Positions 33,760 through 42,619 are shown, numbered from the stretch's first letter. The stretch is DNA of 50,897 nucleotides from Mesorhizobium sp. dw_380 (GCF_018588885.1 NZ_JAFFIW010000046.1:1-50897); one strand, 5' to 3'. Made by a program: numbers and translations. Notes: generated from the sequence alone by a model not told the origin.

Positions 33760-36700
33760 CGTCCGTGACCGGGGTCACGAACCGGTGCAGCTTGGCCGGG
33801 TTGCCGCGCCACAGGGAGTAAGGCTCCAGCTCTTCGCCCTTCATCACGAAGGAATCCGTGTCGGCCACCGACCCTTCGCCCATCACCACGCCGTAGTGGA
33901 CGAAGGCGGAAGGCCCGAGCGTGCAGCCATTGCCGATGCGGATGTAATCGGACTTGAACGCACCTTCTTCCAGTGAATGGGCCTGGATGACGCAGCCCTC
34001 GTTGAGGGTGACATCATCGCCGATCTCCACCAGGGAGCGTTCAGTCAGGTTGCTGCCGCCGTCATAGACCCGCTTGCCCATTTTGACGCCCAGCAGGCGC
34101 AGGATCATCGGCCGGAACGGCGTGCCGCTGAACAGGCGCACGATCGGTGAATCGGCGAGCTTCCAGTGGCGTTCGTGGCGCCAGAATGCGACGTCGTAGA
34201 TCGTCGTCATCTGGGGCTTCAGCCTGCCAAAGCCAAGGCTTGCCCGCTCAACCAGGATGTAGAACGGAATGGTGATGGCCGAGGTCAGGAGCACGGCGAC
34301 GAAGAGCGCGACCTCCGCCCATTCGGTATAGTAGTTCAGCGCCCGGTCCCAGATCGCCAGCGTGGCGAACAGCATGACCCATTGCGTTGCCACGAACAGG
34401 AGGATGGTCACCAGATTGTGGCGGTTCTTGTGCGGGATGCGCTGGCGCCGATCCGCCTCGTCGACGCCGGCGATGAGTTCCTTGTCGCGGTTAACCATGC
34501 GCGGGATCTCGAAGGCCGGCGAGCCCAGCAGTCCGACATTTTCGCGCAACGGCCCATCGACGGGGATCATCACCTTGGTGCCGAGCAGGCAGTTGTCGCC
34601 CGTGCGTCCATCCGGCGGATAGTAGATGTTGTTGCCGAGATAGTTGCGTTCGCCGATCCGTGTCGGCTCGAGCCGGAATGCGGTGGCGGATTTGTGCATG
34701 TTGATCATGAACAGCCCGTCCGACACCATGGTCTCGGTGCCGATCTCGCACAGCAGCGGGTTCTCGTGCTGCTGGTTGGAGCCGAAGTTGGAGCCGGTCT
34801 GCACCACCTTGTTGAGGTTCCAGCCGATGGCTCGCATGTAGTGCACGATCGCCGAGCTGTCGCCGAACAGCAGCCCCAGGACACGGGAATTGCTGGTGAA
34901 TTCGGCAACGGTCTGCAACCAGTAGCGGAAACCGTAGAGCGTGTAGGTGCGGCCCGGCTTCAGCACCAGGCTTATCAAGCGCGGGACCAGCGTCGCCGCC
35001 AGGAAGGCCACGGCGATGTAGCCAAGAAGCGTGACGGTGGTGCCGATCGCGACAACGCCGATCGTTTCCTGATAGTCGTCGCCGACATTCTCCCAGTAGC
35101 TGTGGAACAGGAGCGGCAGAGGGGTGACGATGGCGAACAGCCCAATCAGCTGAACCGCTTCGTAGAGGACACGCCGAACATGGGACGGATCCACGTTGCG
35201 CACCTTGCAATAGTCCGCCGTGGTCGGCACGGCCGGCGAACCATGCCAGTGTTCGCCGGCGGGGATGCTTTGCCCGCGCTGCAGCGACGACGAATGGCCG
35301 AGCTGGCCGCCGTCGCCGATCGACGTGTCGATGTCGAGAGTGGAGCCGACGCCGATGAAGGCATCGCAGCCGATGGTCAGCGGTCCGGTGTGGATGTAGC
35401 CGGCCTGGGCCCTGAAGCCGAGGATCATCGATTCCTTGCGCAGGATGGTGTTGGCGCCGATCGAGATCAGGTCCGTGCAGACGGGCACGGACTTGGATTC
35501 GATGACCGCGTTTTTCCCGATCCTGGTTCCCAGCAGCTGCAGGTAGATGCTGTAGAGCGGGCTGCCGCGGAACAGGACGACGGGCGCCGTGCGGATCAAT
35601 GTCTTGACGACCCAGAAGCGATAGTAGCGAAGGCCCCAGATGGGAAAGCTTTCCGCCTTCCAGCGGCCCACGAGCAGCCATTTGGCGGCAACGGCGAAGC
35701 CCGTCATGCCGAAGAACACGCCGGCCGAAAGCGCCACGCACCTGATGTAGAGCTGCAGCGGGTCGTCGAGCGCGTCATAGACCCAGTTGAGGCCGTCATT
35801 GAACGCCCACAGCGCCACATAGCTGTAGAGAGCATAGAAGGCGAGCTGCGCGGCTCCGCAGGTCCAGTAGGCAAAATTCGACGCCTGACGGGTGAGAACC
35901 GGCTCGTTGGTGGCCGTCGTCATCTCTTCGGGCACGCGCAGGTGCTTGGCTAGGCGCGCCACGGTCGGATAGAGATAGATGTCGCGCATCGAAGCCGTCG
36001 CCCATTCCTTCCTGGTGCGCACGCGCGCGCAGAAATGGGCCATCAGCAGGGAATTGGCGCCGAGGTCGTCGAAGAAATTATCCTCGACGGACACCGCGTC
36101 GAATTTCAGCACAGCGGCCAGCGCGTCGGCGAGGAAGCGCTCGTCGTCATTGCCGGGCGCCACCATCTCGCGGTCGGCGGAAAGCCTGAGGCTCGTCGGC
36201 TTCGGAAGCTGGCGAAGGTCCACTTTGTTGGAAACCGTCATCGGGATCGCCGGCAGTTCCTCCAGATAGGAGGGCACCATGTAATCCGGCAGGCGCCGCT
36301 TCATGGTGCTGGCAATGTCGGAGCGCGACAGCGGCGGCAGGCCGGCCTTTGGCGCGAAATAGGCAACGAGTTCCACGCGGCCGGGCTCGATCTCCCAAGT
36401 GGTGACGGCAGCCTGCGCGATGTCGGGCTGGTCCAAAAGCACCGCCTCGATCTCGCCGAGCTCGATGCGATAGCCGCGGATCTTCACCTGGGTGTCGATG
36501 CGCCCGGCATACTCGATCTCGCCGTCGTCGTTGATCCGGCCAAGGTCGCCGGTCCGGTAGATGCGCCGCGACGGATTGTTCGGCAAATCGAGGAAATCGG
36601 CGATGAATTTCTGGTCGGTGAGATCAGGCCTGTTGAGATAGCCGACGGCGAGCCCGATACCGGCTATGCCGATCTCGCCCAGCTCTCCCGGCTCGGCAAG

Positions 36701-37846
36701 TGCCGGCACGTCGGGGTCGAGGATGACGATGGAGTAGGTGGGCAGCGGCGCGCCGATGGTCACAGGCTTGTCGGGCGTCAGCGCGCCCATCGTTGCGGTG
36801 ACGGTTGCCTCGGTCGGGCCATAGGTGTTGAGTATCCGCCGTCCCGGCCGCGACCAGCGCACCACCAGATTGTGCGGGCAAGCCTCGCCGCCCACCAGCA
36901 GCGTGCGCAGGCTGGGCACGTCGCTTGCCATGGACGACAGCAGCGTCGGGCTGCACGCCATGCAGGTGATTTCATTGTGGCGCAGGAAATCCGCCAGTTC
37001 CTCGCCCACCAGTGTCAGCGGGCCAGGCGCCGGCACGACCGTCGCGCCGGCGACGAATGGCACCCAGATCTCCTCGGAAGAAAAGTCGAAGGCGATGGTC
37101 ATGCCCTGGTAGACGCGATCGCCCGGGCGGTACCCGTAGGACGCGGCGGCGACCCGGATGAAATTGACGAAGCTCTGGTGCCGGATGACGACGCCCTTTG
37201 GCCTGCCTGTCGTGCCGGACGTGTAGAGGATGTAGCAGGTGTCGTCGGATGCGGGCGCCGCATCGAGCCGCAGCGGCGCGTCGGAGCGTGCGGAAATCTC
37301 GGCGGCGGCACCGTCGATCAGCACATGGGGAACCGGCAGTTGGCCGGCCCGCGAGGCATAGGCGGCGATGGTGACGATCAGGCTCACACCGGCGTCTTCG
37401 ATGATGAGCGTCATGCGCTCCTCAGGGAACGCGGTGGCCAGCGGCACGAAGGCCGCTCCCGCCTTCATCACGGCGAGCACCGCAACATAGGTCTCAGCCG
37501 ACCGGTCGAGGATAAGCCCGACCCGGTGACCCGGCCGCACGCCGCGTTCGACCAGCAGACGGGCGAACTGGTTGGCGCGCTTGTTCAGCTCCTGATAGGT
37601 CCAGACGCGGCCTTCGCAGATCACCGCCGGCAACGCGGCGAATGTTTCGGCCAGATTCTCGAAAACCACATCGAGCCGCTCGTCGGGCTGGCCTTCCCGG
37701 GCGAAGTCGGCGCCGGTCAGAACCTGCGGGCGCGCCAGCATTCCGAAGCCGGAGGCAGCCCTTGCAAGCGTTTCGCCCGTTGCGGGCTCGCTGCCCGATC
37801 GTGCCGCTTCCCTGTCCAGTTCGGCGATATCGACACCGTGGTCCAT
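33746..37846 (-). CDS. Pls/PosA-type NRPS-like membrane synthetase
   Basis: 1,366 residues from ATG 37846. Adenylation domain about 60-560: ILYTSGTTGRPKGV, DFSSEEIW, NTYGPTEAT, YRTGDLGRIND, GRIDTQVKIRGYRIELGEIE and catalytic Lys541 in NKVDLRQLP. Carrier domain 565-640 with Ser599 in DDLGANSLL. No condensation or thioesterase domain follows; instead there are membrane segments (about 660-725, 890-1010, 1230-1285) alternating with three hexapeptide-repeat, acyltransferase-like units, as in the epsilon-poly-lysine synthetase Pls and relatives. It should activate an amino acid, load it on the carrier and join it at the membrane. Substrate code by eye: D F E A L G T V T K. Confidence 0.93.
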   Translation of the reverse strand: MDHGVDIAELDREAARSGSEPATGETLARAASGFGMLARPQVLTGADFAREGQPDERLDVVFENLAETFAALPAVICEGRVWTYQELNKRANQFARLLVERGVRPGHRVGLILDRSAETYVAVLAVMKAGAAFVPLATAFPEERMTLIIEDAGVSLIVTIAAYASRAGQLPVPHVLIDGAAAEISARSDAPLRLDAAPASDDTCYILYTSGTTGRPKGVVIRHQSFVNFIRVAAASYGYRPGDRVYQGMTIAFDFSSEEIWVPFVAGATVVPAPGPLTLVGEELADFLRHNEITCMACSPTLLSSMASDVPSLRTLLVGGEACPHNLVVRWSRPGRRILNTYGPTEATVTATMGALTPDKPVTIGAPLPTYSIVILDPDVPALAEPGELGEIGIAGIGLAVGYLNRPDLTDQKFIADFLDLPNNPSRRIYRTGDLGRINDDGEIEYAGRIDTQVKIRGYRIELGEIEAVLLDQPDIAQAAVTTWEIEPGRVELVAYFAPKAGLPPLSRSDIASTMKRRLPDYMVPSYLEELPAIPMTVSNKVDLRQLPKPTSLRLSADREMVAPGNDDERFLADALAAVLKFDAVSVEDNFFDDLGANSLLMAHFCARVRTRKEWATASMRDIYLYPTVARLAKHLRVPEEMTTATNEPVLTRQASNFAYWTCGAAQLAFYALYSYVALWAFNDGLNWVYDALDDPLQLYIRCVALSAGVFFGMTGFAVAAKWLLVGRWKAESFPIWGLRYYRFWVVKTLIRTAPVVLFRGSPLYSIYLQLLGTRIGKNAVIESKSVPVCTDLISIGANTILRKESMILGFRAQAGYIHTGPLTIGCDAFIGVGSTLDIDTSIGDGGQLGHSSSLQRGQSIPAGEHWHGSPAVPTTADYCKVRNVDPSHVRRVLYEAVQLIGLFAIVTPLPLLFHSYWENVGDDYQETIGVVAIGTTVTLLGYIAVAFLAATLVPRLISLVLKPGRTYTLYGFRYWLQTVAEFTSNSRVLGLLFGDSSAIVHYMRAIGWNLNKVVQTGSNFGSNQQHENPLLCEIGTETMVSDGLFMINMHKSATAFRLEPTRIGERNYLGNNIYYPPDGRTGDNCLLGTKVMIPVDGPLRENVGLLGSPAFEIPRMVNRDKELIAGVDEADRRQRIPHKNRHNLVTILLFVATQWVMLFATLAIWDRALNYYTEWAEVALFVAVLLTSAITIPFYILVERASLGFGRLKPQMTTIYDVAFWRHERHWKLADSPIVRLFSGTPFRPMILRLLGVKMGKRVYDGGSNLTERSLVEIGDDVTLNEGCVIQAHSLEEGAFKSDYIRIGNGCTLGPSAFVHYGVVMGEGSVADTDSFVMKGEELEPYSLWRGNPAKLHRFVTPVTDDGEK

Positions 37847-38017
37847 TTCTAAATCTTTCTCATCCTGCCGAACCGGCACGTATCGATCACGCCGCCGCGC
37901 CGGCAGGCATTGTCGCCGCCGCTGCAACTTGACCGTTGTTGATGGAGGACTGGCGCTTCCAAAAAGGAAGAGCCCGGATTCCGACCGGAGTCGCACCCCT
38001 CTTTGCGCGGGCCGGTA

Positions 38018-38143
38018 TCACGGAACCGGCCGCTCCGTGTTCACATGTTCGGGAGCACGGGCGCGGGGCGCAGGCGGGCGCACCGTTGCGGCACGGCTGG
38101 CGGCGAGCGCCATGCCCATCCATCCGTTCGAACCTCGTTGCAT
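38018..38143 (-). pseudogene. 41-codon leader ORF or truncated exported-protein gene
   Basis: From ATG 38143 the frame reads MQRGSNGWMGMALAASRAAT, similar at its start to the exported protein at 4643-4951 (MQRSTGWMGALTG), then becomes Pro/Arg-rich (RPPAPRARAPEHVNTERPVP) and stops. It lies 170 bp ahead of the NRPS-like gene on the same strand. It may be a decayed signal-peptide gene that now serves as a leader. Confidence 0.4.
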
Positions 38144-38266
38144 TGCCGGTAACCACCCCGTGCGCGTTGCGCCCCGGCCATTTTCCGGCCGCCGCGGGAT
38201 GCTTATGCCATCCGATCTTTTCGCCAGTTTTTCCGAACTGTTGAAAATTGTTTCTGAAGTGTGTCT
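38115..38266 (-). repeat. Leader repeat, copy 2 (with copy 1 at 4926-5067)
   Basis: Shares with copy 1 the blocks CCCATCCATCC, GTTGCATT, CCGCCGCGGG and the 20-base CGATCTTTTCGCCAGTTTTT followed by CC, then TTGTTTCTG and AGTGTGTCT, in the same order with small indels. Read on the minus strand it precedes the small ORF at 38143 and the NRPS-like gene. It may carry a shared promoter. Confidence 0.65.
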
Positions 38267-38432
38267 CGGCGCGCTTTCTCATCCTCCTTCCGGGAGGTCG
38301 GCCCCTAATGCCTTCCCTCCCGAAAAAATCTCGCAGCCCTCGGGAATAAAGCGCGGCCCTGCCGGGTCTTCACTTCAGCGGGGCCAATCCAGCGGCCCGC
38401 GACCTGAAGAAACGAAACAAGGAATTATCGAA

Positions 38433-38678
38433 ATGACCAAGCTCGCTCTCGGCGTGGCTGCGATGTTGCTTGCCTCGAGCGCTGCCTTTGCCGGCAGCGA
38501 CCATGGCGCCAACAATGCCAACCAGCCTGTCGCTCCGGTCGACACCGGTGCGACCGCTTCGATCCCCTACACGGCACGCCGCGCCGGCGTCGACACCAAG
38601 GTGACGACCGGACCGAGCCAGGGCTCGGTGCAGGACATCATCACCAAGCACAACAACGACAGCCTCTGGGGTCACTGA
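38433..38678 (+). CDS. Small exported protein, DUF680 type
   Basis: 81 residues from ATG 38433 after AAGGAAT. Signal peptide MTKLALGVAAMLLASSAAFA, then GSDHGANNANQPVAPVD and a C-terminus ending NDSLWGH. The AFAGSDH start of the mature protein and the terminal WG are shared with the next gene. DUF680 proteins are small exported proteins known mainly from Mesorhizobium; function unknown. Confidence 0.8.
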   Translation: MTKLALGVAAMLLASSAAFAGSDHGANNANQPVAPVDTGATASIPYTARRAGVDTKVTTGPSQGSVQDIITKHNNDSLWGH

Positions 38679-38727
38679 AACGCGCTGCCGCCTTCGACCA
38701 ATCTCTCAACAAACAGGAACGATCATC

Positions 38728-38943
38728 ATGAAAAACCTCGCTTTCGCCGCCGCCGTCATTCTCGTCGCCACCACCAGCGCCTTTGCAGGCAGCGACCATT
38801 TTGGCCAGCGCCCCGTCAACCAGCCGGCCGTCGACAACACCTACACCGCTTCGACAGGCAAGCCGGACATGACCCGCCACGGCATGCCGGCTGCGATGCA
38901 ATCTGCTGCGGAGGAACCCGGCCAGGGCATCTGGGGCCGCTGA
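38728..38943 (+). CDS. Small exported protein, DUF680 type (paralogue)
   Basis: 71 residues. Signal peptide MKNLAFAAAVILVATTSAFA is followed by GSDHFGQRPVNQPAVDN and the C-terminus GQGIWGR. It is a diverged paralogue of the gene 50 bp upstream: AFAGSDH, NQPA and final WG are conserved while the middle differs. The pair probably shares a promoter. Confidence 0.8.
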   Translation: MKNLAFAAAVILVATTSAFAGSDHFGQRPVNQPAVDNTYTASTGKPDMTRHGMPAAMQSAAEEPGQGIWGR

Positions 38944-39085
38944 GTTCATGAGCGCCGGCACCGGATCCCGACGGTGCCGACCTCGACCGCATCAGGACGG
39001 AGGGCCAGGGCTTGGCCCTCCGTCATCTCTCCCGGGATTTCTGGCCTGCCGCGACTTTAGCCACCACTCAACAGAGGAGATCACC

Positions 39086-40057
39086 ATGTTCAGCATGACA
39101 CGCCGCACAGTGCTTCAATCCGCCGCCGCCGCTGCCGCCTTCGGCCTTGCCGGCAAGCTCGAATTCACCCGCTCCGCTTTCGCGCAAACGCCGGTGGAAC
39201 CCACCGTCGGCTTCTACAAATACACGGTCGGCGATATTGAGGTCACCGCCATCTATGACGGCATCTGGCGCAAGCCCCACGATCCGGCCTTCATCAAGGA
39301 CGTTTCCGTCGACGACACAAAGGCGGCCCTCGCCAAGGCCGGGCTGACCACCGAGTTCATGCCCATCCCGCTTACCGTCGTCGTGCTCAAGATGGGCGGC
39401 AAGCTGATCATGATGGATGCCGGCTCGGGCGTCGGCCAGTGGCAGGCCAACGCCACGCATCTGCCGGCCAACATGGCCGCCGCCGGCATCGACTACAGGG
39501 CGATCGACACCATCATGATCTCGCATTTCCACCCCGACCATGTCTGGGGCCTGATGGAGAAGGGCACCAACACGCCGGTGTTCCCCAATGCCGAGCTGAT
39601 CGTCAACGCCACCGAGTACAACTGGTGGACCGACCCCAGCCGGCTGGCGAAGCTGCCCGAGGGCCGCAAGCCGGCGGGCAAGCGCATCGCCGAAAACTTT
39701 CCGAAATGGAAGAACTGGAAGCTGGTTCAGGACGGCGCCGAGGTCGCGCCCGGCATCCAGATCATCGCCGCACCCGGCCACACGCCCGGCCACTCTGTCT
39801 ACCTCGCCAATTCCGGCAAGGAGCAGCTGATGATCTCGGCCGACACCATGTATGTGCCCGCACTTCTGGCGCCGCATCCGGAATGGCAGGGCGCCTACGA
39901 CCAGGATGGGCCGACGGCGATCACCACGCGCCACAAGATCATCGACCGGGTGATTGCCGACAACATCCGCATTTCCGGGTCGCACTTCCCGTTCCCGGGC
40001 ACCGGCGTCTTCGTCAAGGACGGCAATGCCTACGGCTTTACGCCCGTGCAGATATGA
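39086..40057 (+). CDS. Tat-exported metallo-beta-lactamase-fold hydrolase
   Basis: 323 residues from ATG 39086 (AGAGGAGATC upstream). A twin-arginine signal MTRRTVLQSAAAAAAFG leads to a cut near AFAQ. The metal-binding motif is ISHFHPDHVWG (HxHxDH), with downstream PGHTPGHSVY and SADTMY supplying the other ligands, and a late His in SGSHFPFPG. A periplasmic hydrolase of the lactonase/AttM-like or quinoprotein-associated type; the substrate is unknown. First of a likely operon with TPR and DoxX genes. Confidence 0.9.
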   Translation: MFSMTRRTVLQSAAAAAAFGLAGKLEFTRSAFAQTPVEPTVGFYKYTVGDIEVTAIYDGIWRKPHDPAFIKDVSVDDTKAALAKAGLTTEFMPIPLTVVVLKMGGKLIMMDAGSGVGQWQANATHLPANMAAAGIDYRAIDTIMISHFHPDHVWGLMEKGTNTPVFPNAELIVNATEYNWWTDPSRLAKLPEGRKPAGKRIAENFPKWKNWKLVQDGAEVAPGIQIIAAPGHTPGHSVYLANSGKEQLMISADTMYVPALLAPHPEWQGAYDQDGPTAITTRHKIIDRVIADNIRISGSHFPFPGTGVFVKDGNAYGFTPVQI

Positions 40058-40088
40058 GCGCGAGCTCCCAACCCAAGCGAGAAAGACA

Positions 40089-40568
40089 ATGAAACAGCTT
40101 CTTTTGGGCGGAAACGCCCTGTTCGGCCTGCTCGGCGCCATTGCCGTGCTGACCGTCATTCCCGTCGCCACCATCATGCCGGCCTATGCGGTGGACGACA
40201 TAGAGGGCACTGATGCGCCCGACCTCAGCGCCGTCCAGGCCAAGATCGCCGCCAAGGACTACAAGGGCGCGCTGGCCGATTTGCGCGACCTGGCGCAGGA
40301 CAACCAGCAGGCCGACGTCTACAATTTGCTCGGCTTCACGCTGCGCAAGACCGGCGACTTCACCACCGCGCTGACCTACTACAACAAGGCGCTGGAGCTG
40401 AAGCCCGACCACAAGGCCGCCCGCGAATATCTGGGCGAGCTCTATGTCGAGACCGGCGACATGGACAGGGCCAAGCAGCAGCTGGCGTCGCTGCAGAAGC
40501 TGTGCCCCGCCGGCTGCGAGGAACTCGCGGATCTGCAAAAGGCCATCGACACCAAGGTGACGCAATAA
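40089..40568 (+). CDS. Exported TPR-repeat protein
   Basis: 159 residues from ATG 40089. Signal or membrane segment ALFGLLGAIAVLTVIPVATI, cut after AYA. Two to three tetratricopeptide repeats follow: DYKGALADLRDLAQDNQQAD, VYNLLGFTLRKTGDFTTALT and ALELKPDHKAAREYLGELYV. The end is SLQKLCPAGCEELADLQKAI with a CxxxC pair. Likely a periplasmic protein-interaction adaptor; 31 bp after the hydrolase gene. Confidence 0.87.
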   Translation: MKQLLLGGNALFGLLGAIAVLTVIPVATIMPAYAVDDIEGTDAPDLSAVQAKIAAKDYKGALADLRDLAQDNQQADVYNLLGFTLRKTGDFTTALTYYNKALELKPDHKAAREYLGELYVETGDMDRAKQQLASLQKLCPAGCEELADLQKAIDTKVTQ

Positions 40569-40575
40569 GCCCACA

Positions 40576-40654
40576 GCGCCTTTCCTCTCGCTCCGCAAAG
40601 CGGGGAGAGAGAGGTGGCTCGGCGAAGCCGAGACGGAGTGGGCGGCCTGGCGCC
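40576..40654. repeat. Palindromic intergenic repeat
   Basis: Contains AGCGCCTTTCCTCTCGCTCC, the inner hairpin GCTCGGCGAAGCCGAG and a right end GGCCTGGCGCC. It lies between the TPR and DoxX genes and could reduce transcription into the latter. Confidence 0.6.
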
Positions 40655-40765
40655 GACCTCAACCCTTATCCACCGCCGTTCGGGCGCTCGTGGCTGGCGC
40701 CCACTGCCGGAGCCGGCACCTCTCCCTCGAGCCGGCTCCGGCCCTTTCAAATTGGAGGCTGACCC

Positions 40766-41287
40766 ATGACACCGACCGAATTCGCCGCGAAGCTGCGCGG
40801 CCTCGCCGCGAAATACCATCTCGGGGACGCGGCGCTGCTCGTCGGCCGCCTGCTGCTTTCCCTCATCTTCCTGCATGAGGGCGTGACCCTCGCCATCCAT
40901 TTCGACGGCGCCGCCAAGGCGATGGCGGCGCTTGGCGTCGGCCTGCCGCTGTTCGTCGCCACCGTAGCACTGCAACTGGGGGCAGGGCTCTCCGTCGCGT
41001 CGGGCCTGCTGACGCGGCTAGGCGCCATCGGGCTCGGCCTGTTTTGCCTGACGACGGCCATGCTGTTCCACACCAACTTCGCCAGCCAGAACGAACTCTT
41101 GCATTTCGAAAAAGATCTGGCGATCGCCGGCGGCATGTTCGTGCTGGCCGTCGCCGGGGCCGGCAGGTTCTCGCTGGACTGGCTGGTCGCCCTCTACCTG
41201 CAGCAGCGCCGGCGCGACAAGGAAATGGTGGCGGCGCTGCTGGCCGTGGAGAACCAGTTTTCCGTCGACGTGGAGCTGCCGGTTTGA
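40766..41287 (+). CDS. DoxX family membrane protein
   Basis: 173 residues with four hydrophobic segments, beginning LLVGRLLLSLIFLHEGVTLA, followed by LPLFVATVALQLGAGLSVAS and LGAIGLGLFCLTTAMLFH. The DoxX pattern (short N-terminal amphipathic helix, four helices, polar residues in H-E-G and HTNF) is clear. DoxX-family proteins are linked to thiosulfate:quinone oxidoreductase or to thiol stress; the partner here is not obvious. Confidence 0.88.
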   Translation: MTPTEFAAKLRGLAAKYHLGDAALLVGRLLLSLIFLHEGVTLAIHFDGAAKAMAALGVGLPLFVATVALQLGAGLSVASGLLTRLGAIGLGLFCLTTAMLFHTNFASQNELLHFEKDLAIAGGMFVLAVAGAGRFSLDWLVALYLQQRRRDKEMVAALLAVENQFSVDVELPV

Positions 41288-41386
41288 GGGTCGCCCCCCG
41301 GCCACAGCGGACGCCTGCCGCGCGTGCTTTTCTGGAACAAGCCTTGACGTCCCGCATTCTATTAGCAGGGGCGCAAGGAGTGTTGC

Positions 41387-42010
41387 ATGAAAGCGGTTTT
41401 GGGACTGGTCGGCGGCTTCATGCTGACCCTTGCGGTGTTCGGCAGCGGGCTGGTGTTCGCCGCCTGGCTGCTTGCCGCCAAGCCCGCGCATGAGGCAAGG
41501 CCGACCGTCAGCGTGGCCGAGCTGTGGACCAGGAAAGCGCGGCCGGTGAACAGAGCGGCGCAGGACCTCGAACGCGTGCCGGCCGAGCAGCCCGCGCCTC
41601 CCGACATCGCCGCCAAGGTGCCGGCCCAGGAGCCGGCCCAAGAACCGGCCAAGCAGCCCGACCCCACCGTCACCGGCGCCATTGCGCCGGGAGAGGCCGA
41701 GCTGCCGCCGCCGCATCTCGCCTGGTGCGCCAACCGCTACCGCTCCTACAATCCCGACGACAACAGCTACATGTCCTATAGCGGGCAGCAGCGCACCTGC
41801 GTCTCGCCCTATCTCGCCGCCGACCGCGCCAAGCCGCCCGCCGCCGAGGCCAGCTATGTCGAAGACAACGGTACGGGCCTCGGCGCCTACGCGGCCACCG
41901 GCGGCGACGCCGACCATGTCGCCTCCTGCTTCAGCCGCTACCGCTCCTACCGCCCGGAAGACAACAGCTACCAGCCATACTTCGGCGGGCCGAGACGGCA
42001 ATGCGAGTAG
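41387..42010 (+). CDS. Membrane-anchored protein with two BA14K-like motifs
   Basis: 207 residues. An N-terminal membrane segment (VLGLVGGFMLTLAVFGSGLV) precedes a Pro/Ala/Glu-rich spacer with a short repeat (PAQEPAQEPAKQPD). Two similar C-terminal modules follow: CANRYRSYNPDDNSYMSYSG (then QQRTC) and CFSRYRSYRPEDNSYQPYFG (then GPRRQC). This C-x-x-RYRSY-x-P-x-x-NSY pattern is that of BA14K/lectin-like surface proteins of Brucella and rhizobia. Probably envelope-exposed. Confidence 0.85.
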   Translation: MKAVLGLVGGFMLTLAVFGSGLVFAAWLLAAKPAHEARPTVSVAELWTRKARPVNRAAQDLERVPAEQPAPPDIAAKVPAQEPAQEPAKQPDPTVTGAIAPGEAELPPPHLAWCANRYRSYNPDDNSYMSYSGQQRTCVSPYLAADRAKPPAAEASYVEDNGTGLGAYAATGGDADHVASCFSRYRSYRPEDNSYQPYFGGPRRQCE

Positions 42011-42114
42011 CGGGCTGGCGAGCCCACACGTCGAAGGGCGCCGCGTGCGACCGCGCAATTTCCTGGTTCGTTCGGATCGGCACTGCACCCAAACAACAGA
42101 GGAGGAACAACCAT

Positions 42115-42450
42115 ATGGACGACGACCGGCACGAGAAGATCCAGCAGCGCGCATACCAGATCTGGCAGCGTGAAGGCGGCGGCGACCCCGAGGATCACTG
42201 GCACCGGGCCGAAGCCGAGATCGACCGCGAGGCGGCGTTGCCGCTGACGGCCGGCGACGCGCTGCCACGCGAGATCGCCAGCGCCGACGTGCTGACGGTC
42301 GAGGAACTGGCGGTGCGCACCGGCATATCGGGCGACGAGGCGCAGGAACTGATCGACCGCCTGGGCCGCGACCGCGCCGCCATCGAACAAGCCGCGCGCA
42401 GCCTCAAGTCCAAAAGGCGGCGCACCCCTCAGGAGGGCCAGGCGAAATGA
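42115..42450 (+). CDS. DUF2934-type small protein with DUF3606-like tail
   Basis: 111 residues from ATG 42115, after AGAGGAGGAAC. The N-terminal part has IQQRAYQIWQREGGGDPEDH followed by WHRAEAEI, the DUF2934 signature. The C-terminal part has TVEELAVRTGISGDEAQELI and AAIEQAARSLKSKRRR, similar to DUF3606. Cytoplasmic, unknown function. The stop overlaps the next start (ATGA). Its 3' end recurs as fragments at 44550-44578 and 46215-46309. Confidence 0.82.
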   Translation: MDDDRHEKIQQRAYQIWQREGGGDPEDHWHRAEAEIDREAALPLTAGDALPREIASADVLTVEELAVRTGISGDEAQELIDRLGRDRAAIEQAARSLKSKRRRTPQEGQAK

Positions 42451-42596
42451 TCAGGAAACTCAAGGACGGAAAATACCGGCTTTATTCGCGCAAGAAGGAC
42501 GAGAAGACGGGCAAGCGGCGGAATCTGGGGACGTTCGAGACACGCGAGGCGGCGGAGAAGCATGAGAAGGAGGTGCAGTATTTTAAGAGGCACTGA
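42447..42596 (+). CDS. 49-residue basic protein
   Basis: Starts with the ATG overlapping the previous stop and preceded by AGGAGGGCCAGG. It reads MIRKLKDGKYRLYSRKKDEK, then a Gly-Lys-Arg-rich strand with RNLGTFETREAAEKHEKEV and ends YFKRH. The beta-beta-beta-helix pattern (KYRLYSRK, RRNLGTF, EAAEKHEKEV) resembles the small DNA-binding arm domain at the N-terminus of integrases, also found as stand-alone proteins. Co-translated with the DUF2934-type gene. Confidence 0.75.
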   Translation: MIRKLKDGKYRLYSRKKDEKTGKRRNLGTFETREAAEKHEKEVQYFKRH

Positions 42597-42619
42597 GAGG
42601 CGCGGTGAGTGTGGGTGGC

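Noticed and set aside
34166..37852. Two very long plus-strand open frames (about 600 codons each) opposite the Pls-type gene
   Set aside because: They are antisense shadows of a GC-rich gene whose minus-strand frame has complete adenylation and carrier motifs. The plus frames lack domains and ribosome sites.
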